In this document: piece after piece, positions 32,116 through 45,376 of the stretch | Layout: every line of letters begins with the position of its first letter | Numbering within the stretch: position 1 is the stretch's first letter | Assembly: GCA_016748015.1 (NCBI GenBank) | Contig: JAAOMT010000436.1 | Coordinates: forward strand, 1,466,516 to 1,530,515 | Reading direction: 5' to 3' | DNA length: 64,000 nt | Source of the DNA: Geosiphon pyriformis | Lineage: Eukaryota > Glomeromycota > Glomeromycetes > Archaeosporales > Geosiphonaceae | The notes under the pieces: generated by a model | Told to the model about the DNA's origin: nothing | Databases searched by the model: none | What the model saw: only the letters and a program-made list of their open reading frames with translations | Made by a program: the position numbers and the translations under genes

Positions 32116-34440
32116 GTTAATAAGAACACACTTTTTATTGCATTTTGCTTTTATAATACATTGATGTATCTGTTATGTCTCAAATATCATTTTGCTTTAT
32201 ATCTAATTGGATATGTGAGGTATCTTATGTTATATGAGATGTCTCAAATTATAAAAAATGGCCAAAATATAAAAATGAAGGTTTTAATCCAACTGTAGGA
32301 TTCTAAGTACAAATAACAGATTCTTGGTAAATAGAAACCTAATTTTGATAATGCATTTGTGACACTTTTTGCCTTTTACTCCCAACTGATAATCAATAAT
32401 GAAGGCTGTCAATTTGATCTTTCACATACTTGCATAATCGTGTAGAAGATAGCACAATATTATGTTGTTAAGCCTTCCAAATACAACAATGTCTATATCA
32501 ATTAGAATATCAATATAAAATACTTTGCACAATGTTAGGGATATTGAAGTAAAAGTCAACTGCAGTTTTTTAAAAAATGTTCTGATCATTATAAGTTATA
32601 AGATTCAATATGTAATATATATAGGCATGCAATGGCTTCTGAATTAATGTGGCCATATGTTGTTTTTAAGGAAAATCTATCTGTTAAAGGTTACTTAGAA
32701 TAGACCCAAAATGAAACAGATCTCACATTTAGGTTAAAGTATAAACAAGTTTTTTTTATTTACAAGCAATTATTAACTTTTGCATTGGAGTTTGTTTCAA
32801 TAAGTTTTCATTAAGACTTGCAGCTAAATAAATGTTTGCATCAATTTGGTCTGTTCAGTGCCATTCTATTTACCAATTAATTGAAATTGCTAATAAAAAA
32901 CAATGGCTACAATTAAAGCCTGAAATTTACAAGCTAATTTAAAAAAGAATTGTAATTTCTCAATCTAAACTTTTAAATCAACATCAAGACCATGATGCAG
33001 TACTTGAAGAAATTAACAAAATGCTTAAATTATTGATTCTTTCTACACTTTTACAACAGCATTGGAAAATTGCAGCACATAACTGTATTAAATTTGAGAG
33101 ATTGCATACTAATCTTTTTAATATTATTGGATATTTTAAAAGTAAAATATACAGGTTTCATACATGTCTTAGCTTTATTGCTAAATCAAATCAATTTCAA
33201 GTTTAGATAAGAAAGACACAGTTTGTAAATTTAAATGTCTTTAATCGTGTTTTTTGTGATATTGGCCATAAATGAATATTAAGTAAAGAAATAAAAAAAT
33301 TCAGTAAAATTGCACAGATGAAAAGAATAGACTTTTTTAAAGCAAAACAAATTAAGAAAACATTGTTAGATACTTGAAAACCAATTCCAGTAACAAGTGA
33401 AAAAGCAAATCATTAAAAAATATAAATATGTTAATAAAATCACAACTATTATCTATTATTAACTCTTTAATACCTCTTTTAAGTAATTATGTTTTTGAAG
33501 CTTATCAAGTTAATCATGTAACAGTCTAATAAATATCTTTTAAGAAGTTAGAAATATATTGTATTGTGTATAGTTTTGTTTATATTGGGTTAAGTACATT
33601 ACTATTTATAATTAGCATTTTTAAAACATAATATGTTGAGTCTAGATCTGAATCTCCATTCTGTATGATTATGTTTGAATTATGAAAAGCATTCAACACA
33701 GATTTATTTGCCCCAAAAAAGTTGATTTTTAATACATCTTTAAAACTATCAATCAAACTTTTACTCACTAATACTAAATATTGGTTGAATAATGAATATA
33801 ATTGCTAGTATAGAGCTCTTTTTTAATCATGGATGTCAAAGTTGGTGTGAAAATATATTTATTGGGTATATATTGGAATCTTCATGCTCTGAATTTTATT
33901 ATTGGTCATATTTTTTTTCCTAAGGAAAGGTAAATTTGAACTCTATTCTCAGTTGATTTGCTTGAACAATGTCCTATTAACAAATTTGTTCCCAAAGGAT
34001 CTCATTAGGCCATTATTCTCACTTATAGGTCTATTAATTTCTTCTCCCAATATGGAGAAAAAATAATCTTATTAGCCAAAGTTTAATCTAGAGTAACTTC
34101 ATTAATATCCACAACAACAGTTTCTCATTACCAGTCTCTAAAGCATTATTAGTCTTCAAAGCACCAAGAGCAGCAGTACTGTACTATATATTAACTATTA
34201 TTAAAACTTTTATAATACCTGTAAACAACAAGTCAGATATAATAGTTCTATTATTGTCTTCTGATGGCAGTGGCGGCTTATAAAGAAAAAGAGTAATTGA
34301 ATGTTGTAATATTTCAGAAATTTTGTTTAGTGTTCTACAATCATTTCCAGAAACTTTTCTAATTTTTTTTACTATCATAAAAAGAATGGTTTCTATTGAC
34401 AAATTAGAAAATCTTCCTGACTGTACATGTTCAATTAAAT
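32116..34440. other. Unidentified interior of the pogo-like element
   Basis: Two coding-like patches are visible, neither recognised. On the plus strand about 32890-33206 reads with one stop (e.g. QDHDAVLEEINKMLKLL and QQHWKIAAHNCIKF). On the minus strand about 34440-34090 reads RKVSGNDCRTLNKISEIL, LYKPPLPSEDNNRTI and, after one stop, AALGALKTNNALETGNEK. A third minus fragment lies at 33580-33768. The patches could be decayed cargo, captured host exons or remains of another insertion. Confidence 0.35.
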
Positions 34441-34677
34441 ATAAGATGATATCTGATGTTCATATCTAATATTATATAATTATAGTGTAACTATAAAAAG
34501 TGAAAATTACTTATATTCTGCTATTATATTTGTGGAGATAGAGACTATAAAGAAATATATATAGTAAAAGTGACTATAAAGAAATAATATTATATATAAA
34601 TGGTTTTGGTTTTTAAAAAAATGAGATTATAAGAAGATAATGACTATAACTAAAGAAACTATAGAAAGAGTTTACTA

Positions 34678-35785
34678 TACTTATAATAAAATTAATATTT
34701 AAAAATTTTTTATTAAATACAACTTTTTTAAAGTATTAGTTTTAATAATTATAATATTAAAAGTTTTTTTAAATTTAATATAACAATAACATAATTTTTT
34801 ATAAATTAGATTTAAAAATTCAAAAATAAAACAAATTTAATTATAAATTTAAAAACAATACAACCAAAAAAAATTAACTAATTTGGTTTAAATAAATTAT
34901 AAAAAACAATTATTTCTTTTTAATTAAAAAATTTGAATATATTTTTTATTATTAACAAACAAAAACAAATTTAAAAACTTTAAAAAATTTAAATAAATAA
35001 CAATAATAAAATATAATTATAAATCAAAAAATTTTAATTTGATATTACTACTTTATTAAAAATTCTTAATATTATTAACAAAAATATTTAAAAAACTATT
35101 ACAAAAAATAATAATAATAAAAACAAAAATATAATTTTAAAAATAATAAAAAAAACTTAATAAACAATATTTAAAAAATTTGAAATACAAAAAAACTTAA
35201 TATTATTCTTAATAATTAATAAAATATATAAAACTTAATTTTAAATAATAATAATAAATTTAATTAATATTTTAATATTTATTATAAAATAGTAATAATA
35301 AATTTAAATAGTTTAATTAATTGTAAATTAAAAAATATTAAAAACAAATTAACAAAAATTGTTAAAAATATAATTAAGTTGTAAAAATATAGTATTATAC
35401 AAAACTTTTAATATTATTAAAATTTTTAATTATGTTAAAAAAGACAAAATTTTAATTTTATATAAAATATTTTATAAACATTTTTAACTTAGTTTTTATT
35501 ATTATATTCTAATAAAATATATTTTAATTATTATTTAATTTATAAAAATAAACTTATCTAAAATAAATATTTTATGTATAATTATAACTAAAATAATATT
35601 TTTAAGAATTAAATCAGTTAATTAAATAATAGTATTATTTATATTAAATTTAATATTAAAAATTTAAAGCTTTTAAAATATTATTAAATACATAAAAAAT
35701 TTTTTTTTATAAAAAATTATAGTTTTTTTTAATTATATTATTATTAATATATACACTAATTTTTATTTTATTTTAATATCTAAAA
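34678..35785. other. Extremely AT-rich block upstream of LINE C
   Basis: About 1.1 kb composed almost only of A and T, with short homopolymers and no frame, gene or clear repeat. It could be an older decayed transposon. It ends at the CTTTCTCTTGTCAATTCC leader of LINE C. Confidence 0.6.
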
Positions 35786-35913
35786 ACTCTTTCTCTTGTC
35801 AATTCCTTAATCATGACAAGAGTAAAATTTTATCAGAGTTTTATTTAGTCTTTTTCTTTTTTCTCTTTGTTTTTTTTCTAATTATTTCTTCCAACTTTTT
35901 TCTTTTTATTGTA

Positions 35914-37872
35914 ATAGAACCAGTAAGCTTTTCTACTAGTGGTTTTAGTTCCATTTTGGCTGAGTTAGATACCCAGTCTAATAATAAAAAGAAGGCACAT
36001 ATTGAGAGTATATACTCTTATGGCCCTTTATACAAGAAATCTAAAAATTCTAAAATTACTAGTGGTATGATAGATTTGTTAGGTGGTCTTATTCTTGGTG
36101 ATATTTTACAAGCTAGCAATGTGGAATGCAAGGTGTCTTGGGGTAGTAAAGTGAAAAGCAAATATGCTAGTATTAGTGGAGTGTCTGACTTGGAAAACAT
36201 GAACCACATGATAGCAGAGGAAATGAGTTATGTGGATTCTAATGAATTCAAAGCTGATGTTATAGTAGATGATATGACTTTGAGAAAAACACAAATGAGG
36301 ATGTATGTTCTGGGACAACCACCAAAAAAACCTTCTTTCAATAATATGAATGATATTAACAATGTTTTAGAGCTCTTATTTTTCAAGTTTTGAGATTTCA
36401 ATCAGCTACCAAGTGCCAAGTCACATGTTCTGGAAAAGAAAAGCTTTGAGCCAGTAAAATTGTTCACACTAGATATTGAGCCTTCAGCTATTCTAGACAA
36501 ATCTGTTAGTGACAAGTTAATTTCAATAAAAAAAATTTTTTATCGAATTGATGGTTTTGAAGGAGTCTCTGCTTTCTCAAAATTTCCAGAGATTATCAAA
36601 TCTTTATTTACTTCAGAATTGAGCTTGAATAAGACTAAAAAAATGGCAATCTGTGAGAAAATTCTTGTTAATAATAATCTTAAAAAGGTAAACAGCCGAT
36701 TGGATTGGGAAGTGATCATCAAGGAGATTTCAGTAGATTTTCTCAGATCAGCAATTGAATCAGTGTTCTCTAAATTTGGTCAGGTAATTTTGATTAGGAT
36801 GCAACTAATTGGGCTTTGGCAAAAGACTATAATAGAATTTAAGTCATCAGATGTGGCTAGCTCAGTCACTTCCAAATAGTCAGTTCTCATGGATAAGAAT
36901 TCTGTTTGTGTTACATTGGCTGTGAATAACAAAAAATCATGGGTAGTTAGGAATCATTATTGGACTTTGTTGTATACTTTGCCAATAGGCACTACTGCTC
37001 ATGATTTATCAGATTTATTGGATTTATATGGTAAAAAAACTTGTTTTATTGGCTGTAATCCTGGTTTATATGTTTATGATAGATATGTAGTGATCTGTTT
37101 TGATAATAAGACATCCAAATTGGCTGCTATTGGTTCTGTTTCAGTTTATAAGAGTGTGAATTTGTACTGAGCTGGTCTTTCTTTGGCTTGTTGCACCAAG
37201 TGTAAACAATTTGGTCATATTTCTGATATGTGTTTGGTTGGTGAGAATTCTGATGTTTGTTGTAAGCAGGTGGTGTCTTCTCAAGATTAGGTCCATCTAG
37301 CTAATATTTATAAGAGGAAGCAGGCTTCAATTGTTCACCCAGTGTCTTTTGATGGGAAAACTTGGGCTTAAATTGCAGGTGGCTCTTTTTTTTATGTAGT
37401 CTTGTCAGTTCCTTCTAGTGCTGACTCGCTTTTAAGTATAAAGCCTTTAATAATGGCTTCTAACCCTCTTGATAATTCTGGTTTGGCTGATCATATGGCT
37501 TCTTTGGAGCACTCTATAGAGCTTTTGTTAGTTCAGGTCTCTGAGATCTTGAGAAAATTGAGCTTTATAGAATTGGTGCCAATGTTGTTTCCATTTTGTG
37601 TCTTCTTCCTTATTGTTGCTTTTTCCTTGGACTCAACTTTGAATTCAGATATGGCTGTGGATAGTGTGGTAGTGCCCTTTTCTTCTTCTTTTCTGGTGAT
37701 TGATAATGCTACTCCTGAACTAAATTTAAGCAGCTCAAAGGTTTTTATTACCAAGGTAGATGGTTTGGAATCAAAGATAATGGCTCTGGAAGTTTCAGTT
37801 GGTTTGATATTGGTGAGATTGGATTTTTTGTGTTCTAGTTCAGATTTGTTAGCTCCTTCTCTATTTCAATGA
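35914..37872 (+). pseudogene. LINE C ORF1: RRM-like and CCHC protein, degraded
   Basis: The inferred start is ATA 35914, with no Met kept, and the end is TGA 37870-37872; one frame throughout. Stops near 36391, 36877, 37168, 37288 and 37369 break it. The RRM-like unit is at about 36700-36850 (WEVIIKEISVDF, KFGQVILIRMQLIGLWQ). An intact knuckle CTKCKQFGHISDMC is at about 37190-37232. The N-terminal 145 residues form a long open segment unlike copies A and B. Confidence 0.8.
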
Positions 37873-40800
37873 TTGATTTAGTTTGGAAAATTGCTATGTG
37901 CAATGTCAGAGAAATAAACAATCCTGCTAAACAAGAAAATATTATGCATTAATATAAAAACATAAACAATCTGGTTTTAATTTTTACAGAAACAAAGTTG
38001 AAAGAAAAAATCCATCCATGGATTGTTAACAAATTTAGTGATGTTCAAGTGTTTATTTCAAGTTTGAACTCTGAATACTTGGGTTCAGGTGTTGTTGTAA
38101 TTATAGACAATTCTTTGGCAAGACATGTGTGTAAGGTTTCTGAGGTGCCTGGTCAGCTCATTTCTATCAAGTTATTCTTTAAAAATAGACTTTCTGTTTT
38201 GATTCTGGGGCTTTATGCTGGTGTTTTTTCTGCAGTTTAATTTTTCCAATCTGATAATATCAACTCTCTTATTGCCAAAGCTACAAATGAGTCCACTTTT
38301 ATCATTCTTGGCAGTGATTTCAATGAAGATGGTTCCCATAAGTATGCAAGTTTTAAAAAGTGTTTTAGTTTGGATCTAGTTAATTTCTTAACTGGAAGCT
38401 TAGTGGCCAAAATGCCTATGTAAAAAAATTCCAGAGATGTTATTAAAACAATTGATTACATTTTTGTTTCTTTGAATTTGGTCAATGCAATTCTGTGCTG
38501 CAATGTTCTGGATGTTGATAAGTACTTTGACACTGATTATTGTGCTGTCTCTGTGTCCATGGGTTTAGGCAGACTGTTAGATATGCAGTTAAACTCTTTT
38601 TGCAAACAGGCAAACAGAGATTGTTGGAAATTTGACATTAAAAGTGCTAATAAAGTAACATAGGGTGAGTTTAAGAATGCTATAACAGCCAATACTGCTA
38701 TGTTTTCTGATGAGTTTGTTACATCTAAGAAGTATTTGGATCTGAATGCTATGTAAAATACTGTTCACAAGGTAGTGTCTCTTTCACTAATAGTGTTTTC
38801 AAAAAAAAATAGTTTAAGGACTATAATGGAGTGTTTACCAAAGAATCATTCAGGTTTCACAAACTGAAAGTTTTGGTTTCAAAGTTGGCTAAGGCTTTTT
38901 ATAAAGTAGTGTCTAACAGATTTTTCTTCTTTTTGAAACATTGGGACTCTTTAGATACCGACAAGGTGTTTGTTATTCAGATTTTTATTAGCTCTGATGC
39001 AGATTTTAATCGTATATATTCTGCTCTTTTTGATGTGAGAAAGTCTTATTATGCATCTAAGCTGGCTGAATTTTTATGTGCTAAGGAGTCAGACATCAGA
39101 TCTGCTATTGAGAAATGAATAGAAGATTTTGCAGTTGACAAAGGCCATACAATCCATAGTGTTTTAGAATATTCTTTTTGGAAAGTGGTGCTAAACCACC
39201 TGATTTCTAATGGTAGTTTAATTGTGGATCTGGTTGATGTTAAAAATAATGTTGACAAGATTATAGAAGGTTGGACAAGAAAGAGAGTAATGCCGTTTAA
39301 CATTCCTGACTTATGAAAATGTCAATATCTATCATTAAATTATGTTGACAATAATGCTTTTTCTGGAGTAATGGACATTATTAGCTATGAAAATTTGGTA
39401 TGCATGATCAAAAATCTGTCAGATAGCAAAACAGCTGATTTGTCTGGTATTATAAATAAACTTTAGAAACATTACAACAGTTTTATGCTTAGTATGCTGT
39501 TGGATCTTTTGAATCTTTGTTTGGTTCATAAATCTGTACTCCAATGCTAGAAGAAAGTTTGGGTGTCTATGATTTCTAAACTTTATGAGTGGGAGGGTAT
39601 TTTGATCAATACTAGATCAATAGCTTTGATTGAAACTGCTTGTAAGGTTCTCTCTAAGATACTTTCTGATAGAATTTCATTAGTATACAGTGTATTTGAT
39701 GTTCTTCATGATAACAATTTCTCTGTGCTTAAGAGCACTACTACCCAGTCTTCTATTTTTGTTATTAGTTTAGTTGTTAAAGATGCTTTAGAAAAAAATT
39801 ATGAGCTTTGGCTTGTTTTACAGGATATGCAGAAAGCCTATGACTCTGTGAGTTAACACCACTTATAGAATAGTTTGGTTTGAGTTAAGATGTGTAATTG
39901 TTTTGTCAAATTCTTTGAGAGTATTCACAATGATTGTGTTAATCATATTATGACTGATTTCAGCCTGACTGATAAGTATTGGATAAATGATAGTCTTAAC
40001 CAGAGTAAGGTGTTTTTTCCCTTGTTGTGGAGGATCTTCTACAATCTCTTTTTATGTGAAGTTAAAAGACAGAAGAATTTGTGTGAATACTGTATTGACT
40101 TCAAGTTTGTTGCTAAAACTGGCAGGTTGAAAACCCAAGGTGGTTTGACTTCATTTTTGGCAGCTGGCACTTTTGTTGATAACACAATATGGATGAGAAG
40201 TAGCCAGGCTGTCACTCAGTATATTTTAAACATTGCTAGTGAGTTTTTTAGTATAAATAACATCTTTATTAATAATGAAAAGACTGTGGCTATTCCTATC
40301 AACAGAAGAGTAGAGGAAGCATTATTGTCAATAAGTGGTTTGCCAATTTTAATTGCTTATAAAGGAAAGTCTCATAAATATCTTGGGATTTATTTGTTGT
40401 CTGAGGGTTTGTTCAAACCCAGTTTGGCAAAAGCTCATTCAGATTTTAGGTTTTTTGTTAATTTGGTTTTAAAGAAAACTATTTCAGACAAACAGTTTCT
40501 TTATCTGATATTGGCTGTGTTGCAATCCATTGTCAGTTATAAATCTTAGTTTAGTTTTCTTTCTAAAAGTGTGTGTATTAAGTAGAACACATTAATTAGA
40601 AAAAATTTGAAACTTAAGACTGGACTACCAAGAGATTTTTCTAATGAGACTTTTTATTATCTGTTTTTGTATAGTTTGAAGTCTTTTGAACAGTTGTAGA
40701 CTGAGTACAAAGTGGCTTTTGTACTGAGTTTCTTAAATGCTGGTGGACTTTTGGGTCACTTGTTTATTTATAAGTCTCTTAACCTATAGGTTCTGAATTG

Positions 40801-42550
40801 GTTACCTGTTCACCTTTTATGTTGCCTGGTCAGGTTATGTGTTAGTCCAATTAACAATTTTTTGGCTGGTGTTGTTAGAATTTTTTTGAATTGTGATATG
40901 TCTCTTGGGAACTTTTCTCATATGGCATTTCGTTTTTCTGGTGAGACATCAATGTCTTTGGTTTTGGGAGATTATTTGTTTTATGAAGTTTTATGCTCAC
41001 TCAAAAGATTTGGGGTTGCTTTTGTTGAACAGCTGTATACCAAAAAAAGTTTGATTTTTGATTGAAAAAGCTTCCGTCATTAAAAGAGGCTTGACCCAAA
41101 AGGTCCAGTCCCTTATTGGTTCAATTTGGCATGTAACTTCTTGACCCACTTCTCTCTTTATGATAGTCTTTCTGTTGTTGAACTTTGGTCACTGAATGTT
41201 GGTAGTTCAGGTAATGTTTTTTAGCTGAAGCAGTGTTTTTTTATTTCTAATTTAAATGTTATTAAGATTTACATGGACAGATCTTTAAAAAGTTTTAGTA
41301 TATGGAAGATAGGATGTAGTACAACTGCTTACTTCTCAAATGTAGATCTGAGTATTGGCATTAGGATTGATGGGTTGGTTTCTTCCACTTTGGCTGAATT
41401 GCAGACAATTGTTTTAGCTTTGAAGTGTGTTCCTTTTTACAGTTTTGTTGTAGTTTATTTAGACAATTAGGCTGCCTTAGATGCTTGTGCTGTTAAGTTA
41501 GTTTTGGCTTCTCTGGACTTCCACAACCATTGCTGAATGGAATGGCATAGTGTAGTAAATTTAATTAGGGAAAAAAGGCTTAGTGTTTTCTAGCATAAAA
41601 TTAAAAAACATTCAGGTGTTTTGGATAACAAGTATGCTAACAAGTTGGCCAATTCAGCTGCAAGTTCAAATATGGTGCTTTCTGTTTTGATTAAAGAAAT
41701 ATTCATTAAGACTGGTAGGGTGGTGGTATCTGGTAATGTTTAGCATTTTGCTTGGAATGTTTTTAGAACTGTAAATTACACTAGTTGAGAGATTGGACTT
41801 GGTTCTGCTGTTATTAACAAAGATATGATTAGTGATGTGGATTGGATTCATACTGCTTCAGTCTGGTATTTTAACTTGCATATGACAGCTGAATTCACTA
41901 ACAAGTCTACTGCTGGTCTGCATTCATATTTTTTGAAAGCTTTGCACCATTGCCTGCCAGTTGCTGTATGGAAATGCTTGTATAATAGAGATTATCTGAG
42001 TGTTTTGTGTCTTCATTGTGGTGAAGTGGAAAGCTTTGATCACTTTTTTGTGTGTGTATTTGATTTTGATGTCCATAAAAATCTGCTTGCTTCTTATCTG
42101 GCTAAGTAGCATGTTGTGTCTGGTTTGGGTTTTTTTTTGTCTCAGATCTTATAGGTGCTCTTTTTGTGTGCTTCTAATGATGTGCTATACACTACTTTAA
42201 ACAAAGGCTTCTTGTTCAGAGATTGGTATTTGGAGGCTGTGTCTGTTTTGGGTGATGTTAAATTTGTAAGAAAAGTTGTTATTGACTTTGTTTGAGATTT
42301 TGGTGCTGCTCACCATGCTAACATATGGTTAATTAGAGCCAAATATAAAGCCTTTATGGAGAAAGGTAGTTTAATTTATTATAATGATTTTGTTTTTCCT
42401 GTAATCCATAGTCTGTTGTCTTTGCTTTCAGCTGGGGTAGTTAGGTTGCTTGGAGTTGCTAAGGCACTAAATATCTGTTTTGGTTTTTATAAACTCTGTT
42501 GTTTTTTTTCTGGTTTTGATAGTGTGGTCTCTATTATAATAGATTCATAG
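37869..42550 (+). pseudogene. LINE C ORF2: endonuclease, RT, RNase H, finger
   Basis: ATG 37869 overlaps the ORF1 TGA as ATGA. Endonuclease about 37869-38640 (FTETKL, LGLYAGV, LGSDFNE, IDYIFVS, DTDYCAVS). An A-run near 38799-38808 shifts the frame. RT about 39560-40550 (RSIALIET, LQDMQKAYDSVS, FVDN). RNase H about 41265-41660 (IYMDRSL, KIKKHSG). The finger CLHCGEVESFDHFFVC near 42007-42054 is intact. The end is TAG 42548-42550. Numerous stops, mostly TGG to TAG or TGA and CAG to TAG. Confidence 0.85.
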
Positions 42551-42700
42551 TGTTGTTTTGATCAGTTTGCATGGCTGGTCATATATAGAAAATGCATAAT
42601 TTGTGTCTAGTTTAGATTATTTAGTTTAATGTATTGTGCTAGGTAATATTTGGGCCTTATTTATTAAATGTTAATAAAAAAAAATATCTAAAAAAAAAGT

Positions 42701-43324
42701 ACTAATTAATTTTGTAATTAAAAAAACTAAAATATTAATAAATTTAATAATAAATTTAATTAATAAAACCAATTTTAATAACTCAAATTTCAAAACAACG
42801 AATCTAAAATTAATTACAAAATTAATAATAGCAACAGTAAAAACAACAAAAAAAACAACAATAAAAAAACAAAAATTTTAATATAAGACTTAAATATTAG
42901 CAAAATAAATTTTTTTTAAAATAAATACAAATTTAAATAAAATTTTTAAAAAAATTGTAAAAACATTTTATAATTAAATAATTTAAATTTTAATATTTAA
43001 AACAGCACTAACAATTAATTTTTTTTATTAAATACAATATTAATTTTAATAATTTTAATAATTAGATTTTTTTAAAAACCAAAAATAATAATTATATAAT
43101 TTAGTTATTAAACAAAATTAGAAAAATAAAAAATAAAACATGTTATTATTAATAAAAATTTAATTTATTAATTAACATAAAATTATTTTTATAATTTTTA
43201 TAATTAATTAACATATATTATTATTTTAATTTATTATTTATTATTTTATTAAATTATTAAATATAATTTTAAGCAAAAATAAGAGATTTTTATTTTATTA
43301 GTATTATAATATATAAAATACTAA
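42701..43324. other. Extremely AT-rich block between LINE C and LINE D
   Basis: About 620 bp with hardly any G or C. No ORF, RNA or repeat could be assigned. Confidence 0.6.
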
Positions 43325-43481
43325 AAAAAACTTTTTCTTTTATGTACAAATTCTCCAAAGAGCAGTTTTTTAAAAAAAAGTTTTTGTTTTTTATTGTTTT
43401 CTTTCTAGTATTATTACTTTTAATATTTCATAAGCAAATAATCTTTTTGTAATAAATCTGATAACTGCTTTTGGTAACAAT

Positions 43482-45376
43482 ATGTTTAAGAAAAAGACAC
43501 TCAAAGATGCTCTTTATAGACCAATTAAAAGTTTTTTTTCTTAGAAAAAAAGAGTTTTTATAGACAATATTAAGTATTTTAATAATAATAATAATATTTT
43601 TTAAGCAAATTTGGTTCTAGTAGTAATATGTATTCAGATATAAATAATGATTCTGGTAATAATAAAAGTAATAATTTTTTAATAAATAGTAGTAGTAATG
43701 GTTTTCTTAGTTTAGCACCAATAACCTCTAAGATTAAAAATATTAATACTAGTTTAGAATATAAATTCTTTATTAATATAATCGACTTTGGCATAAATGA
43801 AAATGAAAGATCTCTTCCTTTTTTTCTTAACATATTTTTGGACAAAAAATAAATTAATTCTAAAATTGTAAAAACTTAAATAAAAATATCTATAAAAAAA
43901 ATTTTTATTTTAAATATTAATCTTTTAACAGTAAAAGAGAAGTCAGCAATGACAAAAACTTAGGTAATTAGAAAACTTTTTTTAATAATTAATAATTTTA
44001 AAGGAGTTACTATTTACTTAAAATTTGAAAAGATTATTAAATTTACATTTATATTAAAGAAGAATATAAATAAGACTGTATTATTGATTAAAAAAAAAGA
44101 AATTAAGATAAACAGCAATTTTAAAAAACAAAGAATTAAATTAAATTAAGCTGTAATGATAAAAAAAATTTTCATAGATATGCCAAAAAAAACAATTATT
44201 GCTGCAGTATCTGAGTTTGGTTAAATTGTATTTATTAAATTGCAACTTATTAAGCTGTGACAAAAGGCTATAGTGAAGTTTACTGAATCAATTTAAGCAA
44301 ATTAGTTGGTAGTAAAATAATTATTCTTAATTGAAAAAAACTTAGTGTATGTAATAAAAGCTGTAAAAGACTAAAATATTTAGATGTCTAAAGATTGTTT
44401 TAGAGTACTATTATTTATTTTATTTATTAGAACAACTGTTCATAATTTGAATACTTTATTTAAAAAAACTGGTAAGAAAACTTGTATTATTAACTGATTA
44501 TTTAAAACTGGCAATAAAGTTTGCTATATAGTAATTGGCTTTAAGTTAAAAGAGAAATTAAAGTCAGCTTTTTATATGAAGCTTATTCTGAATGGCATTA
44601 AATTCTCTTAGACTAGAATAAATCTGGTTTGTTGTAAAAAACATGGGCATTTTAATCATTCATTTCTTAAATATAAATCTTTAAAATTATCTGTCTCTAT
44701 TTTAAAAAAAATTTATAAAAGAATTGTTTTGAATAAAAACTGCTTTTAACTAGCCCATTTTTACACAAAAAAAAATGTTTTTATTGCTTACCTTTTGCTT
44801 TTGGTGGCAAATTTTGGGTGCAGATAGTTTTTTAATAGTTAATTCTACTAGTATTTACTTTAATTCTTTCTTTAAGCTCTTTTTATTTAATAATTCTCAA
44901 TTTGGCAATATTTTTTCTGCTTTTTAAGATGTGTTTTCTATTGGTAATTGGCTGGTTTCTTTAGAACATTTTTTAAAATTGTTAACAAACCAAATATTAA
45001 TAATTGTATACAAGTTGAATAGTGTAAATTTGGTGTCTTTTATATCTGTTTTTTTTTCTGCTTTGATAGACTCTCTAATTTCTGGTTTAAATTTGATTTT
45101 GAATTTGTTTACAGATGCTTTCACAATATTGTTCTTTTATATAGAATCGAATATGGTTTTGATAACTCATAAAATTTGCTTTCTTTTTATTTATTAGCAG
45201 CAGTAAAAATTTCAGTTTTGGGTTTGAGCAGTTCAAAGATTTTAACCACCAAGATTGGAAATCTAGAATTTAAAATAGTTGTTCTTAAAGTTTTTATTAG
45301 CTTAGTTTTAACTAGGTTGGATCAATTATGTACTGGTTTGAGTTTTTTTTTCATCTTAATAACTGATCTAATATAA
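43482..45376 (+). pseudogene. LINE D ORF1 remnant
   Basis: From ATG 43482 (KKKTLKDALYRPIKSFFS, matching the start of copy A) to TAA 45374-45376. An RRM-like IIAAVSEFG segment lies at about 44190-44225. The C-terminal LGLSSSKILTTKIGNL parallels copies A and B. Stops are very frequent and frames shift. Confidence 0.7.

Larger units (their letters stand above)
30434..34677 (-). mobile_element. pogo/Tigger-like (Tc1/mariner superfamily) DNA transposon, 4.2 kb
   Basis: The terminal inverted repeats are CAGTAAACTCTCTTTATA at 30434 and the complement of TAGTAAACTCTTTCTATA ending at 34677. Both are flanked by TA (30432-30433 and 34678-34679), the target duplication of this superfamily. Subterminal GACTATA-type motifs recur near both ends (about 30481-30510 and 34510-34660). 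The transposase pseudogene occupies only the left part (30596-32115). About 2.5 kb between it and the right repeat is unexplained. Confidence 0.8.
35786..42700 (+). mobile_element. LINE copy C (divergent subfamily)
   Basis: A ~6.9-kb copy from the T-rich leader near 35786 to the A-rich tail near 42675-42700. It has the same two-ORF layout as A and B, but ORF1 is clearly a different lineage (no alignable N terminus). The RT catalytic block is FVDN near 40170-40182. There is one frameshift, at an A-run near 38800. Confidence 0.88.

Noticed and set aside
33021-33206. Separate gene on the plus strand (61 codons)
   Set aside because: Short, preceded in frame by more coding-like sequence and a stop, inside a transposon, and no recognisable domain. 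Listed only as part of the unidentified interior.
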